The notes: generated from the sequence alone by a model not told the origin. A stretch of DNA of 64,000 nucleotides from Enterovibrio norvegicus FF-33 (GCF_000286835.2 NZ_AJYD02000038.1:3150795-3214794); one strand, 5' to 3'. Numbered from the stretch's first letter, positions 31,257-40,111 are shown. Made by a program: numbers and translations.

Positions 31257-31280
31257 TTTTGGCAAGATTCAAGGAAGATA

Positions 31281-33902
31281 ATGAACGACGTGTTGTGCGA
31301 ACCATCAGACCTGACAGCGGAGCAACTCAACCTCGCTGAACTTAAAAACCAATTGGTACTTTTCGGTGAAGACCAAAAAAACACGTTTTTGAATCGCGGG
31401 TCGGTGAACGATTTGGTTTATCAGCGCTCGGATTATTTTGACGCCTTGCTGTCACGCCTTTGGCAACACTACAACTTTGACCATCATCCAAACCTTTCCC
31501 TTATCGCCGTTGGCGGGTATGGGCGCCGAGAGCTTCACCCCCTATCGGACATTGATTTGTTGGTCTTAAGTGAAGGGGGGCTTGATAAAGATTATCAAGG
31601 TCGCATTAGCGAATTTATCACCTTGCTTTGGGATCTCAAGCTCGAAGTCGGCCATGCCGTGCGAACACTCAAAGAATGTATCGACGTCGGTTTGGATGAT
31701 CTGACGGTTGCCACCAACCTTCAAGAAGCGCGTCTACTTTGTGGCAGCGAACGTATTTATCACGAACTGAAAACCCAGATCCATTCCGAACACTTTTGGC
31801 CAAGTGCGAAATTCTTCAATGCGAAAGTGATGGAGCAAAAACAGCGTCATGCTCGTTATCATGATACGGCTTATAACCTCGAACCTGATATCAAATCCAG
31901 TCCGGGTGGACTTCGTGACATCCACACACTAAGTTGGATTGCTCGCCGTCATTTCGGCGCCACCAGTCTACGTGAAATGAGCAAATACGGCTTTCTGACT
32001 GATGCTGAATTTCGTGAGCTTGACGAGTGTCAAACCATGCTCTGGCGCATTCGCTTTGCCCTTCACCTTGAGCTACGACGTTACGATAACCGCCTCACGT
32101 TTTCTCACCAACCCTCAGTGGCCGAAACACTGGGTTATCAAGGCGACGGCAACCGGGGTATTGAACTCATGATGAAGGACTTCTACCGCACACTGGGAAG
32201 AGTGTCTGAACTCAATAAAATGCTAATCCGCTTATTCGAAATAGCGATAGAAGACGAACCTAACAGCAAAAAAATAGAAATATTAAGTGATGACTTTCAG
32301 CGTCGAGGCCGCCAAATTGAAGCGCGGAAACCCGCCCTGTTTCAAGCTCGACCAGAGAGCATCATGGATATGTTCCTGCACATTGCGAATGACAAATCCA
32401 TCGAGTCGATTTCCGCACCGACGCTTCGCCAACTTCGTACCGCACGTCGTCGTCTGAATCGCTTTTTGTGTGACATCCCAGAAGCCAAAGAAAAATTTAT
32501 TGAGCTGACCCGTCATACCAATGCCCTGCACAAAGCTTTCCCACTCATGCATAAACATGGGGTGTTGTCTGCTTACCTACCGCAATGGAGTCAAATTGTC
32601 GGTCAGATGCAATTTGACCTGTTCCACGCCTATACCGTGGACGAGCACACGGTTCGCCTGTTAAAGCACATCAACGGATACAGCCAAGACGAGAACCGCG
32701 ACAAGCACCCTATTTGTTGTGATGTATATAATCGCTTGGCAAAACCGGAGCTTTTGTTACTTGCCGCCATTTTTCATGACATAGGCAAAGGCCGCGGCGG
32801 CGACCATTCTGTTATAGGTGCAGAAGAAGCGTATGGCTTCTGTATTGAACACGGTTTTTCACGCCCAGAAGCCAATTTAGTGAGCTGGTTAGTGGGGAAT
32901 CACCTTCTCATGTCAGTGACGGCTCAACGCCGTGATATCTATGACCCAGAAGTCATCACAGAATTTGCGCAAAAAGTACGGGATGAAGAGCGACTCGATT
33001 ACCTAATCTGCCTTACCGTGGCGGACATTAACGCCACCAATCCAGAGCTTTGGAATAGTTGGAAGCGTACCCTGCTGGCCGAACTTTACTATTCAACGCA
33101 AAAAGCGCTGCGCCGCGGATTAGAAAACCCGCCAGATGTGCGTGAACGCATCCGTCACAATCAACATCTCGCGTCTGCACTGCTACGTAAACACGGTCAC
33201 ACGCCACGAGAGATTGAGCTGTTGTGGCAGCGTTTCAAAGCCGATTATTTTCTACGCCATACTCACAAGCAAATCGCTTGGCACAGTGAACATATTTTGC
33301 ATCACCATAGCAATGAACCATTGGTACTGGTAAGCAAAAACGCCACCCGCGGCGGCACCGAGATTTTTGTGTATAGCGAAGATAGACCCAGCCTTTTTGC
33401 ACGAGTAGTGGCATCGCTAGATAAGAAAAACCTTAGTGTCCATGACGCACAAATCATGACCAGTAAAGATGGCTTCGCGCTCGATACTTTTATGGTACTC
33501 GACGCTAACAACGACGCGATTTCTGCAGATCGTCACGAAAAAATTCGCGAAGGCGTCACGCTTGCATTAATGCAAGACGGTGCGATTACTATTCCGGTGC
33601 GTCGCGCACCGCGCAAACTGATGGCATTCAATGTAAAAACCCAAGTGACCTTCTTGCCGACTCGCACAGGTAGACGCACCTTACTTGAATTGGTTGCTTT
33701 AGATATGCCTGGATTACTCGCTCGTGTCGGTGCGGTATTTGCTCGCCAAAAGGTGTCATTGCAAGCGGCCAAAATCACTACGATTGGCGAACGTGCAGAG
33801 GATTTCTTCATCGTCACTGATGGTGAAAGACAAGCATTGACCGAAGAAACACAGCAGGCATTAAGAGAAGCCTTATTTGATGCGCTGAGTGATGTGAGTT
33901 AA
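31281..33902 (+). CDS. glnD: Bifunctional uridylyltransferase/uridylyl-removing enzyme (PII)
   Basis: GlnD senses glutamine and adds or removes UMP on PII proteins, thus setting nitrogen control. The 873-residue protein has the nucleotidyltransferase motif GGYGRRELHPLSDIDLL (around 77-93), the HD hydrolase motif FHDIGKGRGGDHS (around 510) and two C-terminal ACT domains (starting near 690 and 800) that bind glutamine. An AAGGAAG ribosome-binding site precedes the ATG. Confidence 0.96.
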   Translation: MNDVLCEPSDLTAEQLNLAELKNQLVLFGEDQKNTFLNRGSVNDLVYQRSDYFDALLSRLWQHYNFDHHPNLSLIAVGGYGRRELHPLSDIDLLVLSEGGLDKDYQGRISEFITLLWDLKLEVGHAVRTLKECIDVGLDDLTVATNLQEARLLCGSERIYHELKTQIHSEHFWPSAKFFNAKVMEQKQRHARYHDTAYNLEPDIKSSPGGLRDIHTLSWIARRHFGATSLREMSKYGFLTDAEFRELDECQTMLWRIRFALHLELRRYDNRLTFSHQPSVAETLGYQGDGNRGIELMMKDFYRTLGRVSELNKMLIRLFEIAIEDEPNSKKIEILSDDFQRRGRQIEARKPALFQARPESIMDMFLHIANDKSIESISAPTLRQLRTARRRLNRFLCDIPEAKEKFIELTRHTNALHKAFPLMHKHGVLSAYLPQWSQIVGQMQFDLFHAYTVDEHTVRLLKHINGYSQDENRDKHPICCDVYNRLAKPELLLLAAIFHDIGKGRGGDHSVIGAEEAYGFCIEHGFSRPEANLVSWLVGNHLLMSVTAQRRDIYDPEVITEFAQKVRDEERLDYLICLTVADINATNPELWNSWKRTLLAELYYSTQKALRRGLENPPDVRERIRHNQHLASALLRKHGHTPREIELLWQRFKADYFLRHTHKQIAWHSEHILHHHSNEPLVLVSKNATRGGTEIFVYSEDRPSLFARVVASLDKKNLSVHDAQIMTSKDGFALDTFMVLDANNDAISADRHEKIREGVTLALMQDGAITIPVRRAPRKLMAFNVKTQVTFLPTRTGRRTLLELVALDMPGLLARVGAVFARQKVSLQAAKITTIGERAEDFFIVTDGERQALTEETQQALREALFDALSDVS

Positions 33903-34069
33903 GCGCACATGAAACTGGATTTATTCTCATATTCAGCATTTTAGGCGATCTCGACCACAAGTCTCAGACATTGATCATTCCTGCTATTGGGTGTACCTAA
34001 ACGCTGCTGCTAAAGTGGTATGAATCGAGCAAAAAAATTCATGTTCAGTGTGTACGTAAAGAGGCAGTT

Positions 34070-34447
34070 ATGTATCAGAATCTAAAGAATATCGGTATCG
34101 AACATCCAGAAAACATCGAGCGCTATACCCTCCGTCAGGAGGCGAACTCAGACACACTGAAGATCTACTTTCATAAAACGAAAGGCGAACTTTTTGCCAA
34201 AAGCGTCAAATTTAAATACCCACGCCAGCGTAAGAATGTGGTCGTAGACAGCGGCAGCGGTCGCTTCCGTGAAGTCACCGAGATCAACCGCAGCTTATCT
34301 CTGGTGGTTGATGAGCTAGATAAAATCGTCAGAAAAGAACAAGGCGAACAAGATGTGAAGAAGAAAATCCTGCGAGACCTTCGCCACTTAGAGAAAGTCG
34401 TTGCAAGCAAGATCGCAGAGATCGAATCAGATCTAGAGAAGCTGTAG
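34070..34447 (+). CDS. DUF3461 family protein
   Basis: A 125-residue charged protein of the DUF3461 family, common in vibrios and relatives; function unknown. The N half is beta-rich with a basic patch ([26 protein letters not shown]). The C third (about 80-125) is a likely coiled coil. GAGG precedes the ATG. It is followed by a terminator shared with truC. Confidence 0.82.
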   Translation: MYQNLKNIGIEHPENIERYTLRQEANSDTLKIYFHKTKGELFAKSVKFKYPRQRKNVVVDSGSGRFREVTEINRSLSLVVDELDKIVRKEQGEQDVKKKILRDLRHLEKVVASKIAEIESDLEKL

Positions 34448-34476
34448 ACGTTTCGAGTTTCGCGCAAGATACCTAG

Positions 34477-34504
34477 AAAAAACCGCCATTTCAGGCGGTT
34501 TTTA
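34477..34504. terminator. Bidirectional terminator
   Basis: AAAACCGCC/GGCGGTTTT lies in the convergent gap between the DUF3461 gene and truC and has A and T runs on both sides. Confidence 0.85.
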
Positions 34505-34532
34505 GGTTTAACAACCATGCGTTAGTTTCTTT

Positions 34533-35264
34533 TTAAAGTCTATTGCCTAACCCCAAACCTTCTAGCACTCTGCGCCAAACCGGATCGATCGACGCTTCAA
34601 TGACAATGTCTTCGCCCGTCACTGGATGTTCAAACTGCGTGCGTGATGCATGAAGCAGGAGTTGATGGCACTCAAATTCGTCACGGAACAATCTGTTGTG
34701 CCTGCCATCACCATGATTCACGTCACCAACGATATGGTGGCTCAAGTGATGCATATGACGACGAAGTTGATGTTTGCGTCCTGTGTGTGGCTTCATTTCC
34801 ACCAAGGTATAGCGACAACTTTGGTAACGTCCCATCGCAATCGGTAACTCCGCGTGTGCAATGGGCTGATATTCAGTAATCGCTTCTTTCGCTTCTGGTT
34901 CTTTTGTTGCTTTTTTATCGGCGATTTTATCCAACTCTTCTTTGAGTGGATAATCCAGGGTTGCCCCTTCTTGTATCCAACCACGCACAATCGCATGGTA
35001 CGTTTTGTGAATATCACGACCGGCAAATTTTGGCATCATTTGCGACGCCATCTCAGAAGACAAAGCAAACAAAAGCACCCCCGATGTCGGTCGATCTAAT
35101 CGATGGAGTGGATAAACATGTTGCCCAATTTGATCGCGAAGGGTTTGCATCACAAACCGGGTTTCGCCTTTGTCCAACCAAGAGCGATGCACAAGCATCC
35201 CTGAAGGTTTATTCACGGCAATCAGCCATTCATCACGGTAGATAATTTCAAGTTCAATTTGCAT
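34533..35264 (-). CDS. truC: tRNA pseudouridine(65) synthase
   Basis: TruC converts U65 in tRNA-Ile1 and tRNA-Asp to pseudouridine. The 243-residue RluA-type protein has VNKPSGMLVHRS, the catalytic HRLDRPTSGVLLFA motif with its aspartate, and KTYHAIVRGW. It follows yqcC on the minus strand with a six-base gap, the conserved E. coli arrangement. Confidence 0.94.
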   Translation of the reverse strand: MQIELEIIYRDEWLIAVNKPSGMLVHRSWLDKGETRFVMQTLRDQIGQHVYPLHRLDRPTSGVLLFALSSEMASQMMPKFAGRDIHKTYHAIVRGWIQEGATLDYPLKEELDKIADKKATKEPEAKEAITEYQPIAHAELPIAMGRYQSCRYTLVEMKPHTGRKHQLRRHMHHLSHHIVGDVNHGDGRHNRLFRDEFECHQLLLHASRTQFEHPVTGEDIVIEASIDPVWRRVLEGLGLGNRL

Positions 35265-35270
35265 AAATGA

Positions 35271-35597
35271 TCACTGCGAAGAAAGAGAAAAAAGGGCATC
35301 AATATCGATGGACACGCGCGTAATTTCCTCGTGACCTTGCGCACCTTGAAGTGCCTCTTCTACATAAGGAGAGATAGAAAACGAAACGGGAAGTGGATGC
35401 ATATGCTCAATAAAAAACTGCATTTTAGGAATGAAAATCCATTGTAACCACTCGGTACATGTCAGGGTATCAATCGCAAACGGCTCCGTGCTCGCCAACG
35501 CTTCGACAGAGGGAGAAGCAACTTGCCAGTGGCCATTGCGCTCAAGTTCTCGCTGCAACTGTGCGAGTAGCACCTCAACGTCTTGGTGTTTACTCAT
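35271..35597 (-). CDS. yqcC: YqcC family protein
   Basis: A 108-residue protein of the YqcC family (tRNA pseudouridine synthase C-associated, function unknown). It has LLAQLQRELERNGHW and the WLQWIFIPKMQFFIE core. I start at the ATG at 35597, which follows AGAGGG, rather than the upstream in-frame start at 35660. It is co-transcribed with truC. In E. coli csrB lies between yqcC and syd, as it does here. Confidence 0.9.
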   Translation of the reverse strand: MSKHQDVEVLLAQLQRELERNGHWQVASPSVEALASTEPFAIDTLTCTEWLQWIFIPKMQFFIEHMHPLPVSFSISPYVEEALQGAQGHEEITRVSIDIDALFSLSSQ

Positions 35598-35773
35598 AAA
35601 ATTGCCCTCTTCTTTGGCAACATGGGTTGAAATTTCAATATCGCGCAAGCATATCATCATTCATCACATGCAGTGAAAAGGCCGATAGCCATTCCCACCA
35701 ACATTCAGGCAGGGATGGATAATGAACGCCTTTCGCTCTCCGCCAACGACGGCCAGGTTATTTAGAAGTTATC

Positions 35774-36817
35774 ATGGAAAATACGCTTTCTCTCAACGCC
35801 ATTTTCAGTCAGGCAAACTGTGAATTTTTGGCTTTTGACCTTAGCCGACGCGTTACTGAAATCAGTAACAAAGACTTCACTGCCATTGAAGAAAATCGCG
35901 TTGCGTACCCGTTTCCTGCTCAGCAGCATGCGCACATGGGTATCGCATTCTGGCAACCCAATCAAACACCTTGGATTTGGTTTTTGAAAATGCCACTAGA
36001 TGAACGAGGACTCCTGCAACAAGCCGCACTGGGCAATTTTATCCAGTATGTTGCGCAAGCAATGGGCGCGAGTTTCGATAAAACGCTGACAGAAGAAGAG
36101 CAAGAAAAACTGGCGGCCAATCCCTACACGTTCAAGCCACAAGATGACAAGAAAGCGATGTTCCATGCTTTCTTAACGGACAAGTTACAACAGCCTGCTA
36201 GCCAATATTATGATCATGCCCAGCACTATATGTCAGGCGAGTTAGGATGGGATAAATGGCAAGGCGTTGGCTTGCAAGGGCTTGCTGATCTTAGCGTGAG
36301 AATGGAACGCCATAACAACGCGACGCGCATTCGCAAAGCCATGAGCAATATGCCAGACACACCTAAATACGCCCTGCTTGGCTGTTTAGAACATTGTGAT
36401 ATTCCTGACGCATTGGCTGAAAGGATTGAAGAATGCATGGATACGATTTTGGCTGCTGGCAACGCCGATCTGTTTCTGCTTGCCGCGCATGTTCGAGCGT
36501 TAGCGGGGGCCTCTCCAGAAAAATGTCAATCGGTCATTGAGCGCATGCTTGCCATCCCCGCGCTGCGACACCGCGAGATGTTAATCGCTATTGCTGGGCG
36601 ATGCTGGCAGTCTCTGGCCAACGATACTTTGTTAGACGCCTTCCTTATTGCCGTAGCAGAACAAAGCGATCAGGCTTTTTTCCAACAAATGGTTGCTGAT
36701 CTCGTCATGATCCCATCACTTCGTCCTCAAGTACTGGCTTTATTGCACGGCAGTGCGTCAACTGAGCTAATGAATGCGGTTCAACACTTGCAAGAACACG
36801 TCAAGGCATCATCATGA
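35774..36817 (+). CDS. DUF3549 family protein
   Basis: A 347-residue soluble protein that I recognise as the DUF3549 family of vibrios. The N half is mixed alpha/beta; the C half (about 165-345) is all-helical with repeat-like helices. Function is unknown. It is read divergently from yqcC and overlaps the next gene by four bases (ATGA). Confidence 0.82.
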   Translation: MENTLSLNAIFSQANCEFLAFDLSRRVTEISNKDFTAIEENRVAYPFPAQQHAHMGIAFWQPNQTPWIWFLKMPLDERGLLQQAALGNFIQYVAQAMGASFDKTLTEEEQEKLAANPYTFKPQDDKKAMFHAFLTDKLQQPASQYYDHAQHYMSGELGWDKWQGVGLQGLADLSVRMERHNNATRIRKAMSNMPDTPKYALLGCLEHCDIPDALAERIEECMDTILAAGNADLFLLAAHVRALAGASPEKCQSVIERMLAIPALRHREMLIAIAGRCWQSLANDTLLDAFLIAVAEQSDQAFFQQMVADLVMIPSLRPQVLALLHGSASTELMNAVQHLQEHVKASS

Positions 36818-37122
36818 TTGCAGATTTATTTTGGATCATCCTTATCGCGGTTGTTGCTAGTCTCTTCTGGCAGCAACGCCGTCAAAGCGAACTAGCAAAG
36901 CAATATATCCAACGTCGATGTCAGCAAATTAACGTGCAACTGCTGTCCATTGCGCGCGGCAACCATACGTTCGGCTGGCCTAAAGGCCCACTAAATGTAC
37001 AAACTCGATACTATTTCGAATTTTCGGTTAATGGATTGGATTGCTATCAAGGCTATGCGGTAATGCAAGGAATGCGCTTGCAGGAAGTGTACATGCCTGC
37101 CTATCCAATGGTTGAAGAGTAA
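36814..37122 (+). CDS. DUF3301 domain-containing membrane protein
   Basis: A 102-residue protein with one N-terminal transmembrane helix (LFWIILIAVVASLFW) followed by a basic stretch and a small beta domain, so the C part probably faces the cytoplasm. It matches DUF3301; function unknown. It is coupled to the DUF3549 gene by an ATGA overlap. Confidence 0.82.
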   Translation: MIADLFWIILIAVVASLFWQQRRQSELAKQYIQRRCQQINVQLLSIARGNHTFGWPKGPLNVQTRYYFEFSVNGLDCYQGYAVMQGMRLQEVYMPAYPMVEE

Positions 37123-37226
37123 ATTGATAGTTTGAGTTTCGAGAGAGCTTTGCCACTACACGTGAAAAATCAAGCTCTCGCTTTTTCCTTCTCATATATC
37201 GCAACTGCTTTACTTTTTACTCTTCT

Positions 37227-37647
37227 AAAACAAGAACGGGCACGACTTTCGTCGTGCCCTGAGGTCTTACTTGCAGCTATCCTGCTACGAATGTGCTCCC
37301 TGCATCATTCCATGATCAGTGGCCGAATCCTTCAGCTCAATCCTTATCTCTCCGTCCTGGAGGTGTCCTTCGGTCTTACCTTGACCCGTCGAGTCATCCT
37401 GTCTCGATTCTCGTCCTCATCCTGAGGGTGTCCTTAACTTCATCCTGAAGTGATTCCTTAAGCCCCCATCCTGGGTTGTCCTAAGTGTCTTCCTGACCAG
37501 TAAATATCCTATCTACTGCTACGGTTCCATCCGTGTCCCTAATGCCGCATTCCTTGCTAGTAACACAATCCTTGCGTTACCTGCTCATCCTGAGCTTACC
37601 AAGTCCGTGGTGTTAGTTCCTGTTCCGTATGTCAGCATCCTTCCGAC
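37227..37647 (-). ncRNA. csrB1: CsrB-type small RNA, copy 1
   Basis: On the minus strand this roughly 420-nt region holds about 20 AGGA motifs, many in the loop of short stems such as CACCTCCAGGACGGAG and TTCAGGATGAA. This is the pattern of CsrB RNAs, which bind and titrate CsrA. The terminator stem GGGCACGAC/GTCGTGCCC (37238-37259) ends it and the 5' end reads GTCGG, like E. coli csrB. The site between yqcC and syd is the E. coli csrB locus. The product should free CsrA targets and so affect carbon storage, motility, quorum sensing and biofilm genes. Confidence 0.93.
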
Positions 37648-37666
37648 ACCGCAAAGATTACGCGAA
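37228..37666. repeat. 439-bp direct repeat, copy A (csrB unit)
   Basis: Matches 38042-38480 base for base apart from two substitutions (37629 A versus 38443 G; 37636 C versus 38450 T), with an 814-bp offset and no gaps. The repeat covers the -10, the whole RNA and the terminator, then stops abruptly on both sides. Confidence 0.97.
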
Positions 37667-37682
37667 CTTCATTTCAAAACAA
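37655..37682 (-). promoter_or_regulatory. csrB copy 1 promoter
   Basis: On the minus strand -10 TAATCT (37655-37660) has a weak -35 TTGTTT 16 bp upstream (about 37677-37682). The same -10 and spacing occur in copy 2. Predicted start is near 37647. Confidence 0.6.
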
Positions 37683-37692
37683 CCAACCCCAA

Positions 37693-37708
37693 GGTGATTG
37701 AACTCACA
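37693..37708. promoter_or_regulatory. Possible CRP site upstream of csrB copy 1
   Basis: GGTGA-N6-TCACA matches the CRP consensus at nine of ten core positions and is centred about 53 bp before the predicted start of copy 1. No match lies at the same place before copy 2. In E. coli, cAMP-CRP affects csrB/csrC expression; a role here is inference. Confidence 0.4.
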
Positions 37709-37815
37709 CTTTACAACAGGCAAAACGGTAAAACGGTTAAGTACATGTTTTTTAACACATTTAAATTTCACTCACTTCCTATATCAACACTAAAAACAGT
37801 AGAATCCCACGCGTT

Positions 37816-37833
37816 TGTAAGAGATATCTCACA
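37816..37833. promoter_or_regulatory. GacA/UvrY/VarA box upstream of csrB copy 1
   Basis: The near-palindrome TGTAAGAGATATCTCACA matches the 18-bp upstream activating sequence bound by GacA-type response regulators (consensus TGTAAG-N6-CTTACA). It is centred about 167 bp upstream of the -10, similar to the far-upstream UvrY site of E. coli csrB. Confidence 0.82.
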
Positions 37834-38040
37834 AGGTTGTGAGCGTTCACCACAGGATCAACATGCTGAGTTTTCAGGTGTAGTAGAGCCCAATCAGTTT
37901 ATCTATCCGAGTTGTTGCTAATTTGTAGGTAACTTGAATGGTTTTGAGTGGTTTCACCACAAGAAGTAGCGTGAAGCTTTTAGAATAAACGAAGAAGAAA
38001 GTTGGGGATGAAAGTCACAGTGAAGAAAAGCCAATTGCCA

Positions 38041-38461
38041 TAAACAAGAACGGGCACGACTTTCGTCGTGCCCTGAGGTCTTACTTGCAGCTATCCTGCT
38101 ACGAATGTGCTCCCTGCATCATTCCATGATCAGTGGCCGAATCCTTCAGCTCAATCCTTATCTCTCCGTCCTGGAGGTGTCCTTCGGTCTTACCTTGACC
38201 CGTCGAGTCATCCTGTCTCGATTCTCGTCCTCATCCTGAGGGTGTCCTTAACTTCATCCTGAAGTGATTCCTTAAGCCCCCATCCTGGGTTGTCCTAAGT
38301 GTCTTCCTGACCAGTAAATATCCTATCTACTGCTACGGTTCCATCCGTGTCCCTAATGCCGCATTCCTTGCTAGTAACACAATCCTTGCGTTACCTGCTC
38401 ATCCTGAGCTTACCAAGTCCGTGGTGTTAGTTCCTGTTCCGTGTGTCAGTATCCTTCCGAC
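38041..38461 (-). ncRNA. csrB2: CsrB-type small RNA, copy 2
   Basis: A second full csrB-like gene on the minus strand with the same about 20 AGGA motifs and the same terminator stem (38052-38073). The two RNAs would differ only near the 5' end. The unit has its own promoter and GacA-type box, so both should be expressed; together they would double the CsrA-binding capacity of this locus. Confidence 0.93.
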
Positions 38462-38480
38462 ACCGCAAAGATTACGCGAA
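38042..38480. repeat. 439-bp direct repeat, copy B (csrB unit)
   Basis: Second member of the tandem repeat; see 37228-37666. Spacer DNA between the copies (37667-38041) is not repeated apart from the regulatory box. Confidence 0.97.
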
Positions 38481-38496
38481 TCAATTTTCTACACAA
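38469..38496 (-). promoter_or_regulatory. csrB copy 2 promoter
   Basis: On the minus strand -10 TAATCT (38469-38474) with a weak -35 TTGTGT 16 bp upstream (about 38491-38496). Predicted start is near 38461. Confidence 0.6.
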
Positions 38497-38629
38497 GCCA
38501 TGATTAACTGATCGATCTCTCACTTTGAATTACTCGTCGACCAAGATTAATTAAGGCATTGATTTTAAACTAATTAATTAATCAACCTTAGAGATTAACA
38601 TTGAAGAAAGCAGTATAATCTTACCCCTT

Positions 38630-38647
38630 TGTAAGAGATCTCTCACA
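38630..38647. promoter_or_regulatory. GacA/UvrY/VarA box upstream of csrB copy 2
   Basis: TGTAAGAGATCTCTCACA is almost identical to the UvrY site described upstream of E. coli csrB. It lies at exactly the same distance from its -10 as the box of copy 1 (offset 814 bp), although the DNA in between has diverged. It also sits 67 bp before the DUF2789 start on the other strand. Confidence 0.85.
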
Positions 38648-38713
38648 AGCGGTAAGGACACCTTGCCAAACCAGCTTCTATACTTTCTGAACACTTTAAG
38701 GAGGGCATTGCCG

Positions 38714-38947
38714 ATGGAAGTATTTGATCACAACTTAGCACACCTTTTTCTGCAGCTTGGCTTGCCCGAAGACGACGCTGCTATCCGGGACTTTATCAAC
38801 AAGCATTCACTTTCTGACAGTGAAAGTTTGCCTGCGGCAGCGTTCTGGACAACCAGTCAACGTCAATTTTTAGAAGAAGCAAAATCACAAGACGCTGACT
38901 GGGTAGAACAAATTGATACCCTCGATACCTTATTGCGTAAGGCATAA
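38714..38947 (+). CDS. DUF2789 family protein
   Basis: A 77-residue acidic protein of the DUF2789 family (MEVFDHNLAHLFLQLGLPEDDAAI...); function unknown. I use the ATG at 38714, after AAGGAGG, rather than the TTG at 38663. It is read divergently from csrB copy 2. Confidence 0.82.
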   Translation: MEVFDHNLAHLFLQLGLPEDDAAIRDFINKHSLSDSESLPAAAFWTTSQRQFLEEAKSQDADWVEQIDTLDTLLRKA

Positions 38948-39026
38948 ACTTCCTGTATTCATCATTCCTAGTTACGCTGGTACATTCTTGATGGACAGTA
39001 AAGGTTTGATGGAAAGGAAAAACACC

Positions 39027-39320
39027 ATGAGCACTGATTTCACTCCCGCATTGCAGCAAGCCATTGAGGCACTTTTGCGCGAAGGCAAAGAACCGACGGT
39101 TGCTTTAGTCAAAAGCCGCTTGAATCAATCCGTGCCTATGCCGCTGATCATCAGTGCGCTGCAGCGTTGGAAAAAAAACGGCAAAGTACCGAAGATAGAG
39201 ATAATCGAGAAAGTAAACGATGCCGATGCAAGAATCGAAGCGTTGGAGGCTCAAGTGAGAGTGTTGACCCAACGACTTGATGCATTGGAACAACACAGCA
39301 AAAACAACAGTGAGAGCTAG
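39027..39320 (+). CDS. Small protein with KfrA-like N-terminal region and coiled coil
   Basis: A 97-residue protein. Residues 1-50 (ALQQAIEALLREGKEPTVALVKSRL...) look like a short helix-turn-helix of the KfrA-N type. Residues about 65-93 form a heptad coiled coil (ARIEALEAQVRVLTQRLDALEQ). I choose the ATG at 39027, with AAAGGA before it; the in-frame start at 38913 would overlap DUF2789. I do not recognise a named family with certainty. It might bind DNA as a dimer. Confidence 0.65.
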   Translation: MSTDFTPALQQAIEALLREGKEPTVALVKSRLNQSVPMPLIISALQRWKKNGKVPKIEIIEKVNDADARIEALEAQVRVLTQRLDALEQHSKNNSES

Positions 39321-39332
39321 CTCTTTAGGCGA

Positions 39333-40106
39333 TTATTGAAAGTCCCACGACAAGTTAGACACTATTCGACATGTATCGCATTTGAAATGAAACACATCAT
39401 GGAGGGGCTGCTCAAGCAACCAGTCACCTCCGCATTTTGGGCATTTTCTGCCCAGCTCAGACTCCGCACTTTTTCCGCCCACTCGATACTGATAATAATA
39501 TGTCGGCACCTTGGTTAAATGCTCGATGCGACCTCTAATTTCCCAGCCCTTTCGAAACAGCAGACTATCCGCGTCCTGGATTTCAGCCAGTGCCGCATAC
39601 TCCGCTTTAAACGCACCCGCCATCTGAATTTCATCACACGCCTGCCACTCAGTTTGCCATTTCACTTCCGCTTTATGATCGCCATTGAAGGTCGCAGGAA
39701 GGCGATATAAGGGAATAGGCAACAGTGTTTCACCACAGCGAAGCGGTGAACAAGTATGTACATACGTGGTGTAAAGCACCTGCCAAGAGCGATCTTCGTC
39801 TAGCGCACTTTCTTCAGAATTGATGTCACGCCCAAGTACTTTAAGCTTAGGCGACAATAAACCCGCATCAGACAGCTGACGAATTTTTAGTGCCACCTGT
39901 GGGCTGTGGTGTTTTGGATTGAGGCTGTCTTTTTCTGGGCACACTGCGCGAACATGAAACACCCCATCCCCCATGACCATCGGAAACTCTCGACCTAATA
40001 CTTGCCCGTTGTAGCGCAAGGTATCCATCAGCCCATTGACCGCGCGATCAACCGCTGAAATCGTCGTGTCATCAAAACATTCGAATGTCAGTTCTACCAC
40101 GTACAT
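39333..40106 (-). CDS. Zn-ribbon-containing protein, DUF2310 family
   Basis: A 257-residue protein with a C-terminal zinc ribbon made by CPKCGGDW and FKCDTC. The rest is a conserved alpha/beta region (YVVELTFECFDD...). It matches the DUF2310 group, described only as possibly nucleic-acid binding. It lies five bases after syd and is probably co-transcribed with it. Confidence 0.8.
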   Translation of the reverse strand: MYVVELTFECFDDTTISAVDRAVNGLMDTLRYNGQVLGREFPMVMGDGVFHVRAVCPEKDSLNPKHHSPQVALKIRQLSDAGLLSPKLKVLGRDINSEESALDEDRSWQVLYTTYVHTCSPLRCGETLLPIPLYRLPATFNGDHKAEVKWQTEWQACDEIQMAGAFKAEYAALAEIQDADSLLFRKGWEIRGRIEHLTKVPTYYYQYRVGGKSAESELGRKCPKCGGDWLLEQPLHDVFHFKCDTCRIVSNLSWDFQ

Positions 40107-40111
40107 AATTG

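Noticed and set aside
37132-37425. Open frame of 97 codons on the plus strand
   Set aside because: It runs through the antisense strand of csrB copy 1; no ribosome-binding site and no family resemblance. Copy 2 holds no matching open frame in the listed set.
37607-37921. Open frame of 104 codons on the plus strand
   Set aside because: It spans the csrB copy 1 5' end, its promoter and the GacA-type box; the composition is not protein-like.
37228-38480. Repeated short TCCT-containing units resembling a CRISPR or tandem-repeat array
   Set aside because: Spacing and flanks are irregular, and the motifs read as AGGA loops of a CsrB RNA on the other strand. No repeat-spacer structure is present.
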